Assembly: GCA_019636385.1 (NCBI GenBank)
Contig: JAHBXT010000002.1
Span: 930,001 to 994,000, forward strand
DNA length: 64,000 bases
Reading direction: 5' to 3'
Source: Pirellulaceae bacterium
GTDB lineage: Bacteria > Planctomycetota > Planctomycetia > Pirellulales > Pirellulaceae
Positions within the stretch are counted from its first letter, which is position 1; each line of letters starts with the position of its first letter. Shown piece by piece: positions 7,816 to 17,523 of the stretch. The translations under genes and the position numbers were made by a program. The notes beneath the pieces are model-generated. The model was not told where the DNA came from, did no database searches, and worked only from the letters and a program-made list of their open reading frames with translations.

Positions 7816-9735
7816 CTACACGTCGACTTCCTGAGCTTCCTCGGCGCGCTCCATGATGAAGTTGAATCGCGCGGACGCGTCGCGGCCCATCAGATCGGCA
7901 ACAACCCGGTCGGTCTCTAGTTGATCGTCCACCTCAACTTTCAGCAACCGGCGGGTGGCTGGATTGAGCGTCGTTTCCCACAGCGTCTTGGGCATCATCT
8001 CGCCCAGTCCTTTGAATCGCTGAATGTCTGGCTTGGCTCGACCATCAGCTTCAGCCAATATCCGAGCGCGATCGGCGTCATCGACGGCCCAAAAAGTTTC
8101 CTTGCCAATGTCGATGCGATACAAGGGAGGCACGGCGATGAATATACGCCCACCGGAAATCAATCCTGGCATGTGGCGATAGAAAAAGGTGAGCAACAGC
8201 GTGGTAATGTGATGCCCATCCGAGTCGGCATCGGCCAGGAGGATGATCCGCTCGTAACGCAGTCGATTAATGTCAAAGTGATTGCCGATTCCGCAGCCCA
8301 GGGCAGTCACCATATCTTGAATCTCTTTGTTCTCCAGAACCTTTTTGAGACTGGCGCTTTCGGTGTTCAGTACCTTGCCGCGAAGTGGGAGAATGGCTTG
8401 GTAATTTCGATCGCGACCCTGCTTGGCGCTGCCGCCCGCCGAATCGCCTTCGACGATAAACAGCTCGGAACGTCCACGCCCTGAGGCCAGGCAGTCACTC
8501 AGCTTGCCCGGCAACATGGTACCGCGGGAGGTACTGGACTTGCGCGATACCGCGTCCGAAGCGGCACGCGATGCAGCGCGGGCTCTGGAGGCGGCAATGA
8601 TTCGCGCCACTATCGACTCGGCGATCGATCGATTGTTATTGAGCCACTGTTCTAGAGCGGCTCGCACCGCACCGTCGGCAAAGGCCTGCGCGTCGGGGTT
8701 GTTCAATCGGTCTTTGGTTTGTCCCTGAAACTGTGGATCGGCGATGAACAGCGACACCACCGCTACTAAGCCTTCGCGAATGTCTTCTGGAGCGAATTTG
8801 ACGCCACGCGGAGTCAAATCGTGGGTCTCGATAAAATTGCGTACCGCCTTACCCAGGCCGGCGCGAAAGCCGTTTTCGTGTGTGCCGCCACTGAGCGTTG
8901 GAATTCCGTTGACGTAGCTGCGCACATGCTCGTCGGTCGACTCGGTCCATTTCAAGGCGACTTCGATGCGCTGGTCGCCGTCTTTGTCTAAGGTGAAGGG
9001 CTGTTCGTGAATTGAGCTAGCGGAACGTTCAGTAATTACCTTGCCTAGATAGTCCACGATGCCGTTTTCGTGGAAATAGGTTACCTGGCTGTCGTTGGTC
9101 TGGTCGACATAGTTCACCTTGACTTTGCGATGTAGAAAGCTGGTTACTTCCAAACGCTGGCGAATCGTTTCGGAATTGAACTCAGTTTTGGGGAAGATTG
9201 TGGGGTCGGGTGTGAAGGTGATGGTTGTCCCTGAGCCGCGAAAGGTTCCTTTGGCCTTCTGCAAATTCGTGGTGGGCTTGCCCTGAGCAAACTCCATCTT
9301 GTACTGCTCGCCATCGCGACGAACGACAGCCACCAGATGCTTGGACAGCGCATTGACCGCCGAAGCTCCTACGCCGTGCAAGCCGCCGGACGTCTTGTAA
9401 TTCTTGCCTTCGAATTTGCCGCCCGCGTGCAGCAGCGTCAGCACCATCTCTAAGGCGCTCTTCTTGGTCTTAGGATGTTTGTCGACGGGAATGCCGCGAC
9501 CGTTGTCGGCAACCGTGATGGTTCGGCCATCCTTATGCAACGTGACGGTGATCTCCGAAGCATGGCCGTTCATCGCTTCGTCCACCGCGTTGTCCAGGAT
9601 CTCCCAAACCAGATGGTGCAAACCAGCCGAGCCCACGCCGCCAATGTACATGCCAGGCCGTTTGCGAACGGGTTCCAGTCCTTCCAGAGCCACGATATCC
9701 GACGCCGTGTAGGCTGTCTTGTTAGCAGTCGACAT
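7816..9735 (-). CDS. parE: DNA topoisomerase IV subunit B (type IIA, ParE-like)
   Basis: A 639-residue ATPase subunit of a type IIA topoisomerase. The GHKL ATPase shows EILDNAVDEA and DNGRGIPVD. The Toprim part shows VEGDSAGGSA, LPLRGKVLN and DADSDGHH, and the C-terminal part shows PPLYRIDIGKE and RFKGLGEMMP. DADSDG, PLYRID.GKE, the RFKGLGE segment and the short length match ParE better than long GyrB proteins. It is 54 bases downstream of the A subunit on the same strand, so the two are surely co-transcribed. Its role is ATP-driven strand passage and chromosome decatenation. A second gyrase set elsewhere is expected but not visible. Confidence 0.85.
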   Translation of the reverse strand: MSTANKTAYTASDIVALEGLEPVRKRPGMYIGGVGSAGLHHLVWEILDNAVDEAMNGHASEITVTLHKDGRTITVADNGRGIPVDKHPKTKKSALEMVLTLLHAGGKFEGKNYKTSGGLHGVGASAVNALSKHLVAVVRRDGEQYKMEFAQGKPTTNLQKAKGTFRGSGTTITFTPDPTIFPKTEFNSETIRQRLEVTSFLHRKVKVNYVDQTNDSQVTYFHENGIVDYLGKVITERSASSIHEQPFTLDKDGDQRIEVALKWTESTDEHVRSYVNGIPTLSGGTHENGFRAGLGKAVRNFIETHDLTPRGVKFAPEDIREGLVAVVSLFIADPQFQGQTKDRLNNPDAQAFADGAVRAALEQWLNNNRSIAESIVARIIAASRARAASRAASDAVSRKSSTSRGTMLPGKLSDCLASGRGRSELFIVEGDSAGGSAKQGRDRNYQAILPLRGKVLNTESASLKKVLENKEIQDMVTALGCGIGNHFDINRLRYERIILLADADSDGHHITTLLLTFFYRHMPGLISGGRIFIAVPPLYRIDIGKETFWAVDDADRARILAEADGRAKPDIQRFKGLGEMMPKTLWETTLNPATRRLLKVEVDDQLETDRVVADLMGRDASARFNFIMERAEEAQEVDV

Positions 9736-9789
9736 AGTTCTTCCTTCTTACGCAGCTACGCTCGCCTGAAACTCTTGATGTTGGGCCAA

Positions 9790-12261
9790 CTACTCTTCCG
9801 GCAACGGCTGGGGTGCCGTGGGCGGCTCGATGACAACCGCAGCAATCTTGCCATTCTTTTGAATCTCGGTACCCCGACCGCCGCGCGAGGTGACTCGATA
9901 CTTGGCGGTAGAGATCGTCTTGCGCGCTCCGCGATTGGTTTCGACCACCAGCAAGTCGCGATCGCCCTTGGAAGCCTTGAAGCCGATCAACCGGTCGGTC
10001 TTGGCCAGCTTGATCAGCGTCACACCCTTACCTGGCCCCGAAAGGTAATTGATCTCTTCGGCCGGACAAACGATGGTTCGGCAGTCGGCGGAAATCCCCA
10101 GAATATTTTCGGTACCATGCACGGACTCGACTCCGATCACTTCAGCGCCACTAGCCACTCGAGCATAGCGCCGTCCACTTCGAGTGGACGGTTCGACGAA
10201 TGGAGCTAAGCAAAAGCGAAGCGCGTAGCCGTTGCTGGTGGCTGCCAGGCCATGTACATCTGGGCACAGCGCTGGTCGCTTGGGATCTTCCTGAATGTCG
10301 CCAATGACGCGCGGGTCCAGCGAAATCATCGACACGATTCGCTCACCGTCCTTCAACTTGAACAGCTTTTGCACCGGCTCGCCGTACCCTGTCGATGCCG
10401 GAATGTCAATGAATCGAGCGGTGTAGCATACGCCGAAGGATGAGAAAAAAGCCAGGGTGGCGCGAGTCGATCCCGCCACGCAGGCCAATACTCCATCGCC
10501 TTCGCGCAGGCGGCTCTTGGCTGGGTCCGCAATCTGTTTCTGTCGTTTGACCCAACCATCGGTCGATAATAACACATGGCAATCCTCGGCCACGATGAAG
10601 TCCTCTTCGGTGAACTCAGACTCCTCTTCGACCGTGACAATTTGTGTCTGACGAGCGCTACCTTTGGTCTTGCCGAATTTTTCGATCAGTTCTTCAATCT
10701 CGTGGCGCACAATGCTCCACCGGCCCGAGGAGTTCGTGTCGTCGGTATTCTCTTTGAGCAAGCGCCGAATCTCGCGAGCGCGCTTCTGCTTCGCGCCCAA
10801 CTCCTCTTGGATCAGATTGATCTCCAGTCGCGCCAACCGATAGAGTTTCAACTCCAGGATGGCGTCGGTCTGCTCTTCGTCCAGCCCACCCTTATTGGCT
10901 GGGAAGCGCTGCATAATCTTCTGCGCCGCATCGGCTTTGCCATCTGAGCGTCGGATGATACGGATGATCTCATCCAAAGCATCAAAGACGATCACAAAGC
11001 CGTTCAAGATGTGAATTCTGCGCTCTAGCCCGTCGAGTTCATTCTCCAGTCGTGCAGTGACCACTTCCAGGCGAAAGTGCAGGAAATGCCACAGGATCTC
11101 TTTCAGCCCTAGCCGTTCGGGACGTCCCACCAAAGGATTCTCGGTGGGTACCAGGCAGGTCATATTAACGTTGAAATTAGTTTGCAGCGGAGTGTGTTTG
11201 TACAAATAGGCCAACACCTTGGCTTCATCGGCATCGCTCCTAAGTTGCAGGTCGATGCGAATATCTTCTGTCGACACATCACGCACATCTTCAATCAGCG
11301 GCATCTTGCTGCCGAGCACAATTTCGGCGATGCGCTCGACCAACACCGCTTTGTTAACACCATACGGAATGGACACGATGTGCAGCAACTTGCTGCCGCT
11401 CTTGAGCGCCGTTCCGGACTTCGTCGTGCCACGAACCTTGAGTGACCCTTGGCCAGTGCGATAGATTTCGCGCAGCTCTTCTTTGGTGTTGATGATCTGA
11501 CCACCAGTAGCAAAGTCAGGCCCTTGGACGGCATCGTTGGCCACCAGTTGATAGTCTTTGATTTCCGGATCGCGTAGCAACTTGAGCAAGGCACGGCAGA
11601 CTTCAGCCAAATTATGCGTGGGAATGTTCGTAGCCATCCCCACCGCAATCCCCGTCGCTCCATTGACCAGCATATTGGGCACCCGGCTAGGCAAAACAAC
11701 TGGTTCTTGCCGCGTACCATCGTAGTTGGGCTTGTACGGGACAATCCTGGCACCCAGGTCGACAAGCAAGTCCGACGCCAGAGGGGACATACGGCACTCG
11801 GTGTAGCGCATCGCAGCTGCATTATCGCCGTCGATCGAGCCAAAGTTGCCGATGCCGTCAACTAAGGTTTCGCGAAGCGACCAGGGCTGCGCCATCCGCA
11901 CCAGGGCATCGTAGACACTCGATTCTCCGTGTGGATGATAGTTACCGGTGACATTACCGCACACAAAGGCGCATTTTCGCGGCTTGGCGTCGTGGCGGAT
12001 CCCCAATTGATCCATGGCAAACAGAATTCGCCGCTGCACCGGCTTCAGCCCGTCGCGAACATCGGGCAGCGCTCGGCTGGTTATAACCGACAGCGAGTAG
12101 TTCAGATAACGCTCTTGCGCCGCTGAGCGCAGGGCCACCGTCTCGATTTGCTGTTCGACCTCAGCCCCCTCCGCATCGGGTCGTCCAGACCGCTTTGACT
12201 GCCGCTTTCCGACAGTCGACGATCGCCCCTGAGCATCCTGTTTGCCTCGACGTTTTGCCAT
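9790..12261 (-). CDS. parC: DNA topoisomerase IV/gyrase subunit A (type IIA)
   Basis: An 823-residue DNA-cleaving subunit. The catalytic tyrosine is Y153 in AAMRYTECR. The quinolone-determining segment is YHPHGESSVYDAL, with Ser and Asp kept at the classical resistance positions. IDGDNAAAMRYTE and LPSRVPNMLVNGATGIAVG are well conserved. A lysine/arginine-rich 35-residue leader precedes the winged-helix core. The C-terminal beta-pinwheel has only a partial GyrA-box-like SRGGRG near residue 795. Some motifs are GyrA-like, so the symbol rests mainly on its ParE-like partner just downstream. It is the first gene of the A-then-B operon. Confidence 0.8.
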   Translation of the reverse strand: MAKRRGKQDAQGRSSTVGKRQSKRSGRPDAEGAEVEQQIETVALRSAAQERYLNYSLSVITSRALPDVRDGLKPVQRRILFAMDQLGIRHDAKPRKCAFVCGNVTGNYHPHGESSVYDALVRMAQPWSLRETLVDGIGNFGSIDGDNAAAMRYTECRMSPLASDLLVDLGARIVPYKPNYDGTRQEPVVLPSRVPNMLVNGATGIAVGMATNIPTHNLAEVCRALLKLLRDPEIKDYQLVANDAVQGPDFATGGQIINTKEELREIYRTGQGSLKVRGTTKSGTALKSGSKLLHIVSIPYGVNKAVLVERIAEIVLGSKMPLIEDVRDVSTEDIRIDLQLRSDADEAKVLAYLYKHTPLQTNFNVNMTCLVPTENPLVGRPERLGLKEILWHFLHFRLEVVTARLENELDGLERRIHILNGFVIVFDALDEIIRIIRRSDGKADAAQKIMQRFPANKGGLDEEQTDAILELKLYRLARLEINLIQEELGAKQKRAREIRRLLKENTDDTNSSGRWSIVRHEIEELIEKFGKTKGSARQTQIVTVEEESEFTEEDFIVAEDCHVLLSTDGWVKRQKQIADPAKSRLREGDGVLACVAGSTRATLAFFSSFGVCYTARFIDIPASTGYGEPVQKLFKLKDGERIVSMISLDPRVIGDIQEDPKRPALCPDVHGLAATSNGYALRFCLAPFVEPSTRSGRRYARVASGAEVIGVESVHGTENILGISADCRTIVCPAEEINYLSGPGKGVTLIKLAKTDRLIGFKASKGDRDLLVVETNRGARKTISTAKYRVTSRGGRGTEIQKNGKIAAVVIEPPTAPQPLPEE

Positions 12262-12702
12262 CTACTTAACGTTCCTCCGTGATTTATTGAGTTGGGTCAG
12301 ATTGAATTGCAAGCCAAAGCATTACCGCTTTCGGGTGGGCTGTGGGAAATCAGCATTGTGCTGTGTCCCCGCTTTTCCACCACACCGCTTTTCCACGCTC
12401 TGGGGAACGCAGCTGCCAAAAGAACTTTGGAAGCGGGCGATTGTTGAGATTCTGACAGGAATTGTCAAACTCGATAAGCCGAGATAGGCCTCAAAATCAT
12501 CGACAATCGCCAGAAACCTCCCATTTCACCAGATTGACGCCAACGACCCGGACTGCTCGGATTGGGTAGAGTTTGCGGTTCGCTAGGTAACGATTGCACA
12601 GCCCTCAGCAGTTACGCCGATTCATTGGGAACTGAATCTCGGTGGCCCACGTTGTCGTGGGTTGGGAAACGCAGTCCATGCCAGAAAGCGAGTACTCGAT
12701 CA
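12262..12702. other. Intergenic region upstream of the topoisomerase operon
   Basis: About 440 bases between divergent genes. I see no RNA, repeat or protein-like frame. It presumably carries the operon promoter on the minus strand. Confidence 0.4.
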
Positions 12703-13077
12703 ATGCGACCATCCATTGCCGCAAAACTGTTTATCGCCATGGCTTTGCCGCTGGGCTGGGCCGGATTGGCCGAAGCTCAGGAGCATGGTGGCGTGGGACC
12801 ACACCTGATGGCCAACCAGTATACACAGGGCTACGCCAATCAGGCCACAGCTCAAATGTACGTGGCACCGGTACCCGTGCCACCCTGGGTTGGCCATACG
12901 TACTACACCTACCAGCCACTGTATCCCCACGAAATGACCTATTGGCATTCCCACCGCTACCATTCGTATTACGATGACAACCGCGGGCTCAATCGTACCC
13001 GTGTTCACTATTATTCGCCGCCGATCAAGACCTTCTTAAGCGGTGTGCATAAATCGCTGTCGCTCCCGCGCCCCTAA
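12703..13077 (+). CDS. Small secreted Tyr/His/Pro-rich protein, possibly cut short by an in-frame stop
   Basis: 124 residues starting MRPSIAAKLFIAMALPLGW, with a signal peptide likely cut after AEA. The mature part is rich in Tyr, His and Pro (YTYQPLYPHE, WHSHRYHSYY). I placed the start at ATG 12703 because the upstream extension is not protein-like and would bury the signal peptide. The family is unknown to me; such proteins recur in planctomycetes as exported, low-complexity polypeptides. After the TAA at 13075-13077 the same frame stays open as YPGSTYDYRRRYGVVAL before a second TAA. The composition is the same, so the stop may be a recent mutation or a sequence error. Confidence 0.6.
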   Translation: MRPSIAAKLFIAMALPLGWAGLAEAQEHGGVGPHLMANQYTQGYANQATAQMYVAPVPVPPWVGHTYYTYQPLYPHEMTYWHSHRYHSYYDDNRGLNRTRVHYYSPPIKTFLSGVHKSLSLPRP

Positions 13078-13249
13078 TACCCCGGCTCCACGTATGACTA
13101 CCGCCGTCGCTACGGAGTGGTGGCTTTGTAAGTCGCCACAGTCACCAAACGCGGTCACCTCAGTTGGCACACCGCCTATCGACGATGGCTACTGGTAAAT
13201 CGTTCTTGGCGATTCGCCCTTTCACACTCGCAATTGCAGGACTACGGTA

Positions 13250-13666
13250 ATGAACCTCCTCAAGCTGACTCTAGCCCTTGGATTCTTGGTAGCTGTCAGT
13301 CCAAAACTCGCATTGGCACAGCACTATGGACGTTCTGCAGGAACCCTGCGACCCAGCGAGCGAATGATGAAGCATGATATGCAGAACAAAGGTGACGTTT
13401 GGGCTCAGCGTTTTGCTCAGGAGAGGCCTTGGCACGGCAATTTTTATTACCAGCAGTATGGTCAACCCACGGCGCTAGTCGTGCCACCCAACTCGGTCAT
13501 GCAACAGACCCACTCATGGGGCGTCTCACGCAATTACAGCTTGCCGATCTATCATCAGTACGGCTATCAGGGAGCCCCATCGGCAGGTGGCGCGTTTTAT
13601 GCTACCCCACAATGGCCCAGCAATACACAACAGTTCGGCGTGTACCCCGTGCGAGCACCGTGGTAG
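13250..13666 (+). CDS. Small secreted Gln/Tyr/Pro-rich protein
   Basis: 138 residues with a clear signal peptide (MNLLKLTLALGFLVAVSP, likely cut after ALA). The mature region is short and rich in Gln, Tyr, Trp and Pro, with no catalytic motif. It lies 170 bases after another small secreted protein on the same strand; both carry aromatic-rich tails, so they may act together at the cell surface. The function is unknown. Confidence 0.65.
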   Translation: MNLLKLTLALGFLVAVSPKLALAQHYGRSAGTLRPSERMMKHDMQNKGDVWAQRFAQERPWHGNFYYQQYGQPTALVVPPNSVMQQTHSWGVSRNYSLPIYHQYGYQGAPSAGGAFYATPQWPSNTQQFGVYPVRAPW

Positions 13667-14057
13667 CCGATCGAATTGGTAGCTACGTTCGCCAGAAGTT
13701 GGGACACCGTAGCTGTAGCTATCGGGGGACTGAACATTGGTGTGCAGGATGATTGCACGTGGTTGATAGAATTACTTGTGTTGTGTGAATCGGTTGTATT
13801 CGAGTTTTGAATTGGCGATTCCCAACTTATTGATCATTTCGACCGGACGTCCGATGATTTACACAGTAATTTCTGCAACCTGCAGTCGAATCGGCGATCA
13901 TCCTGTAAATCTCATCCTATAAATCCTGTACATCCATGTTAGCCTCTTCAGTTGTGCCAAACCATTTGTGTAGCGCTGCTTATAGACTGCCGCAGTGGCA
14001 ACTGGCGGAACGCACCACTTATACTCTCGAATCTCTCCCCAATCGCTGCCGGATTGG
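13667..14057. other. Intergenic stretch with a short tandem repeat
   Basis: About 390 bases with no convincing gene. It contains the repeat listed at 13898-13935; otherwise nothing stands out. Confidence 0.4.
13898..13935. repeat. 14-bp tandem repeat of the ATCCTGTAAAT type
   Basis: TCATCCTGTAAATC is followed at once by TCATCCTATAAATC (one mismatch) and then by a partial third unit, CTGTACATCC. It lies in a non-coding gap. The role is unknown; similar strings occur between genes in other environmental bacteria from memory, but I cannot verify that here. Confidence 0.5.
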
Positions 14058-14492
14058 CTAGTCCTCGTCGGCTAGATCGCGATTCTTGTATTTGTCGTCG
14101 TCGCTGCGACGATTCAGGCCAACGCGATCCATCAGGCTCCGCCGCAGGACTTGCTCGATTTGGTCGTCATCGGGTGGTGGAGCGCCAAATGCTCCTAAGC
14201 TTTCCGGCGAGTATTCAATGATGTACAGGTGCTTGGCGATCGAAATCTTGGCACCCGGGTCAAGCCGCTTGCGATCGATGCGGTATCCATCTACCTTAGT
14301 ACCATTGCGGCTTCCTAGGTCTTTCAGAAACCAGTAACCCTGCTCAAGACTCAGTTTAGCATGCTGGCCTGAGACATTGGCGAACCGTAGCACGATATCG
14401 CAGGTCTCGCGACGACCGATGACTAGTCGGTCTTTGCGCAACACGATGGTATCGCCACCACCGCTGGGCACTAATTGACCATAGTCTTGCAT
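14058..14492 (-). CDS. FHA-domain protein
   Basis: 144 residues, essentially one forkhead-associated domain (residues about 1-95) plus an acidic tail. The phosphothreonine-binding signature is complete: IGRRE at the first loop, then SGQHAKL, then DLGSRNGTKVDG. FHA domains bind phosphothreonine peptides made by Ser/Thr kinases, which planctomycetes have in number. There is no membrane segment, so it is cytoplasmic. It is divergent from the radical SAM gene 50 bases away. The partner is unknown. Confidence 0.85.
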   Translation of the reverse strand: MQDYGQLVPSGGGDTIVLRKDRLVIGRRETCDIVLRFANVSGQHAKLSLEQGYWFLKDLGSRNGTKVDGYRIDRKRLDPGAKISIAKHLYIIEYSPESLGAFGAPPPDDDQIEQVLRRSLMDRVGLNRRSDDDKYKNRDLADED

Positions 14493-14542
14493 TTTGGCTT
14501 CTCCCGTTCGATGAACTGCATCTTCTAATTTAAGCTCCAGCT

Positions 14543-15544
14543 ATGCAAAGGTCAATTTTTCGACCCAAACTTCCAGTCGCTGACTGGCGGTCTCAAGGTC
14601 TGAAGTACTACAACCTGAATAGTCATTACCGACATCTATTTGGATGCCGAGTTCAAAAAATCAGCCTAGATGGTGGATTTACCTGCCCGAACGTCGATGG
14701 TACGGTCGCCGTGGGAGGCTGCGTGTTCTGCGACAACCGGGCGTTTAGCCCCAGCCGGCGCGTGCACCGTGACGCCATTACCGCGCAGATTCAGCGTGGC
14801 ATCGAGGGGCTACAGCGCCGCTACCAAACCGAGCGGTTTCTTGCCTACTTTCAGCCTGCCACCAATACATACGGCCCGCTGGACAAGTTGCGATCGCTCT
14901 GGGAAATAGCTCTCGAAGACCCGCGAATTGTAGGACTGGTTATCGGTACCCGTCCGGATTGTCTCCCCGACGAAATATTGGATCTTGTTGACCAGTTTGC
15001 TCAGCAAACTTACGTTTCATTGGAGCTAGGCGTCCAGACAATTCACGATCGCAGCCTCGACTGGATGAATCGCGGGCACCATCACGATGCCTCGATGGAC
15101 GCAATCGAGCGGTGCTACGGTCGCAGCTTCGAGATTGGAGTTCACATTATGTTGGGGCTGCCCGGTGAGGACCAAGCGATGATGATGGCCACCGCCGATC
15201 AAGTGGCGCAGTGGAATGTGGATAGCGTCAAGTTGCACAATTTGTACGTTGTTGAAGGTACTCCACTGGCCGAAATGTTGAGGCGTGAAGAAGTGCGCAT
15301 GCTGGAACTATCTGAGTACGTTGAAATCGTGGCTGACTTCCTAGAGCGACTTCCCCCGCAGATGGTGATTGAGCGTATTTCTGGCGATGCGCCACCCAAA
15401 AATCTAATCGCTCCCCAGTGGAGTCTGCACAAGGGGTCGATCAAAGATGCGCTACTAGCAACCTTCCAGCAACGCGGCACCTGCCAGTCAGCCCGCTGGC
15501 ACCAAGCTGAGCAGCGTACCGCTGCCCACAGCGGTCACTCATAG
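14543..15544 (+). CDS. Radical SAM protein of the YhcC type (TIGR01212-like)
   Basis: 333 residues. The N-terminal motif GGFTCPN...GGCVFC provides three cysteines (C48, C60, C63) with the long spacing typical of the YhcC/TIGR01212 branch rather than CxxxCxxC. The barrel motifs [10 protein letters not shown] and [10 protein letters not shown] follow. The family uses a 4Fe-4S cluster to cleave S-adenosylmethionine; the target of YhcC-like members is unsettled. Its end overlaps the convergent P-type ATPase by about 10 bases. Confidence 0.85.
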   Translation: MQRSIFRPKLPVADWRSQGLKYYNLNSHYRHLFGCRVQKISLDGGFTCPNVDGTVAVGGCVFCDNRAFSPSRRVHRDAITAQIQRGIEGLQRRYQTERFLAYFQPATNTYGPLDKLRSLWEIALEDPRIVGLVIGTRPDCLPDEILDLVDQFAQQTYVSLELGVQTIHDRSLDWMNRGHHHDASMDAIERCYGRSFEIGVHIMLGLPGEDQAMMMATADQVAQWNVDSVKLHNLYVVEGTPLAEMLRREEVRMLELSEYVEIVADFLERLPPQMVIERISGDAPPKNLIAPQWSLHKGSIKDALLATFQQRGTCQSARWHQAEQRTAAHSGHS

Positions 15545-17514
15545 TCGCGTAACTGAGCTGGAGGCAAGGCGGCGCGCAGGGCGTTCATGACCGCAAGGAC
15601 GTCGATGGCTTCTTGCAGCACAGCGCCGGCAACTGGCGGCAAATAGCCAGCGGCTGCAAACAGCATCCCCACAAAACTGAGCGCCATGCCACCTAGTGCG
15701 CTTTGCAAGGCGATGCGCCGCATCCTCAGGCCGATATGCAGCAGTTCGTCGACGCTACCAAGCATGCTGTTCAACAATACCGCACCGGAAGCCTGCGCCG
15801 TCACATCACTGTTCTGCCCCAACGCCAGCCCGACAGTGGCGGCTTGCATGGCCGGGGCATCGTTGATACCGTCACCAACATAGACCGTTTGCGAGCGGGC
15901 CGTTTCGGCTTGCACGATGGCCAACTTCTCCTCAGGGCTCTTTCCGGCATGAATTTCGGTGATGCCCACGCGTTGGGCCAGGTACTCAACTTCCGACAGC
16001 CGATCGCCAGACACCAGCATTAACTTATCGAACCCATGGTGTGGCAGTAGGTGCTCCACGAATGAAGCACTCTCGGATCGCGGTTCGTCTCGAAAGCGAT
16101 AGGTGGCCGCGTAGTGTCCATCGACCAAGATAACGCATTCCAATCCGCCGCTGGCCGCCGGCAGTTTTCCTTTCAATTCAGGTTGTTCGGTTAACAGTTG
16201 CTTCGCGCTGGTAACGCGGATTTCGTGGTTCAGCACGACGCCGCGCAGCCCCTGGCCCGGTAATTCCTGAGCGCTTTGAGCGACCTGGACATTCAAGCTG
16301 CGGTCACGGGCTGCGGCGACAATGGACGCGGCCAATGGATGCTTGGAATACTGTTCCAGACTCGCAGCTAGCTCAAGAATCTGATCTGCGTTGAATTCGG
16401 TTGTTACGTGCTGTTCGACTAAACTTGGCTTGCCATATGTCAGTGTACCCGTCTTATCAAAAATCATGGTACTGCAACGACCGATTCGTTCCAAAACAGC
16501 CGGGTCGCGAATGACAATGCCGCGCCGCGCCGACAGCGATATTGAGCCAATAATCGCAACTGGGATAGCAATCAACAGCGGGCAGGGAGTGGCTATCACT
16601 AACACCGATAACAGACGTAACGGATCTCCGCTAAAGTTCCAGGCCAAAACGGCGATTGCCAAAGCCAGCGGCGTGTAGAACGCGCCCAATTGATCGCCCA
16701 GACGTCGGATACGAGGTCGTTGCTGCTGCGAGTGCTGCATGACCTGCATGATTTGAGCATAACGAGAATCTTTGGGCAGTCGTGTGGCGCGAATCGTTAG
16801 CGCCGCTGCTCCATTGATGGCCCCGGACAGCACTGGCGAACCAACGGACTTGGACATCTCATAAGGCTCTCCTGTCAAATAGGCTTCATCCATACTGCCA
16901 TGCCCCTCAACTACCAAGCCGTCTACAGGGCAACTCTCATGCGGCAACACAACCAGCAGGTCGCCCACCTGTACCTCCGCGATCGGAACCTCCAGCAGGC
17001 CATCTTTCAGTCGGCGATGAGCAACCGAGGGCATACGTCGCGCCAAAGCATCCAACACGGATGATGCTCGGCGCACGGCATAGGACTCCAGTGCAGCGCC
17101 ACCGGACAACATCAATACCACCAGCGTGCCTGCCAAATATTCGCCTAATAATATCGCCGTTACGATGGAGATGCCCGCTAACAGGTCCGAGCCGAACTCC
17201 AGCCTCAACAGGCCCAGTACAAGTTCAACCACCAGCGGCACGCCACCTAATCCTAGCGCCAACCACAGTGGCCAACGGGCCGTAGCCTCGTCAACTAAGA
17301 AGTAGAATCGCAGCAGCAGGTAAGCAGAGATCAACGCTAGTGTCAGCCCAGCAATCACGGCGTAACGCCGAATCCACAGTCGCCGCCAGCGGCATATTCC
17401 CAGTTCACTGCCGCCAGTATCAGATTCCACTGCTACCCGCTTGGATAATTGCGGGACATCTGCTGCTCCATCATTAATCTTATTCACAACTAATCCGGAA
17501 CCGAAGAGAGGCAC
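15535..17514 (-). CDS. P1B-type heavy-metal ATPase with a TPC motif
   Basis: 659 residues starting at GTG. Actuator motif TGEP (near 214), phosphorylation motif DKTGTLT (D353), GDGINDAP and paired C-terminal helices are present. The metal-binding membrane motif reads T-P-C-P (309-312) instead of CPC. There is no N-terminal HMA domain, only a short hydrophilic leader. P1B ATPases pump transition metals out of the cytoplasm; TPC variants have been linked to metals other than copper, but the ion cannot be set from sequence. Eight membrane segments are expected. It overlaps the convergent radical SAM gene end. Confidence 0.85.
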   Translation of the reverse strand: MPLFGSGLVVNKINDGAADVPQLSKRVAVESDTGGSELGICRWRRLWIRRYAVIAGLTLALISAYLLLRFYFLVDEATARWPLWLALGLGGVPLVVELVLGLLRLEFGSDLLAGISIVTAILLGEYLAGTLVVLMLSGGAALESYAVRRASSVLDALARRMPSVAHRRLKDGLLEVPIAEVQVGDLLVVLPHESCPVDGLVVEGHGSMDEAYLTGEPYEMSKSVGSPVLSGAINGAAALTIRATRLPKDSRYAQIMQVMQHSQQQRPRIRRLGDQLGAFYTPLALAIAVLAWNFSGDPLRLLSVLVIATPCPLLIAIPVAIIGSISLSARRGIVIRDPAVLERIGRCSTMIFDKTGTLTYGKPSLVEQHVTTEFNADQILELAASLEQYSKHPLAASIVAAARDRSLNVQVAQSAQELPGQGLRGVVLNHEIRVTSAKQLLTEQPELKGKLPAASGGLECVILVDGHYAATYRFRDEPRSESASFVEHLLPHHGFDKLMLVSGDRLSEVEYLAQRVGITEIHAGKSPEEKLAIVQAETARSQTVYVGDGINDAPAMQAATVGLALGQNSDVTAQASGAVLLNSMLGSVDELLHIGLRMRRIALQSALGGMALSFVGMLFAAAGYLPPVAGAVLQEAIDVLAVMNALRAALPPAQLRDYE

Positions 17515-17523
17515 ACGTACGCA

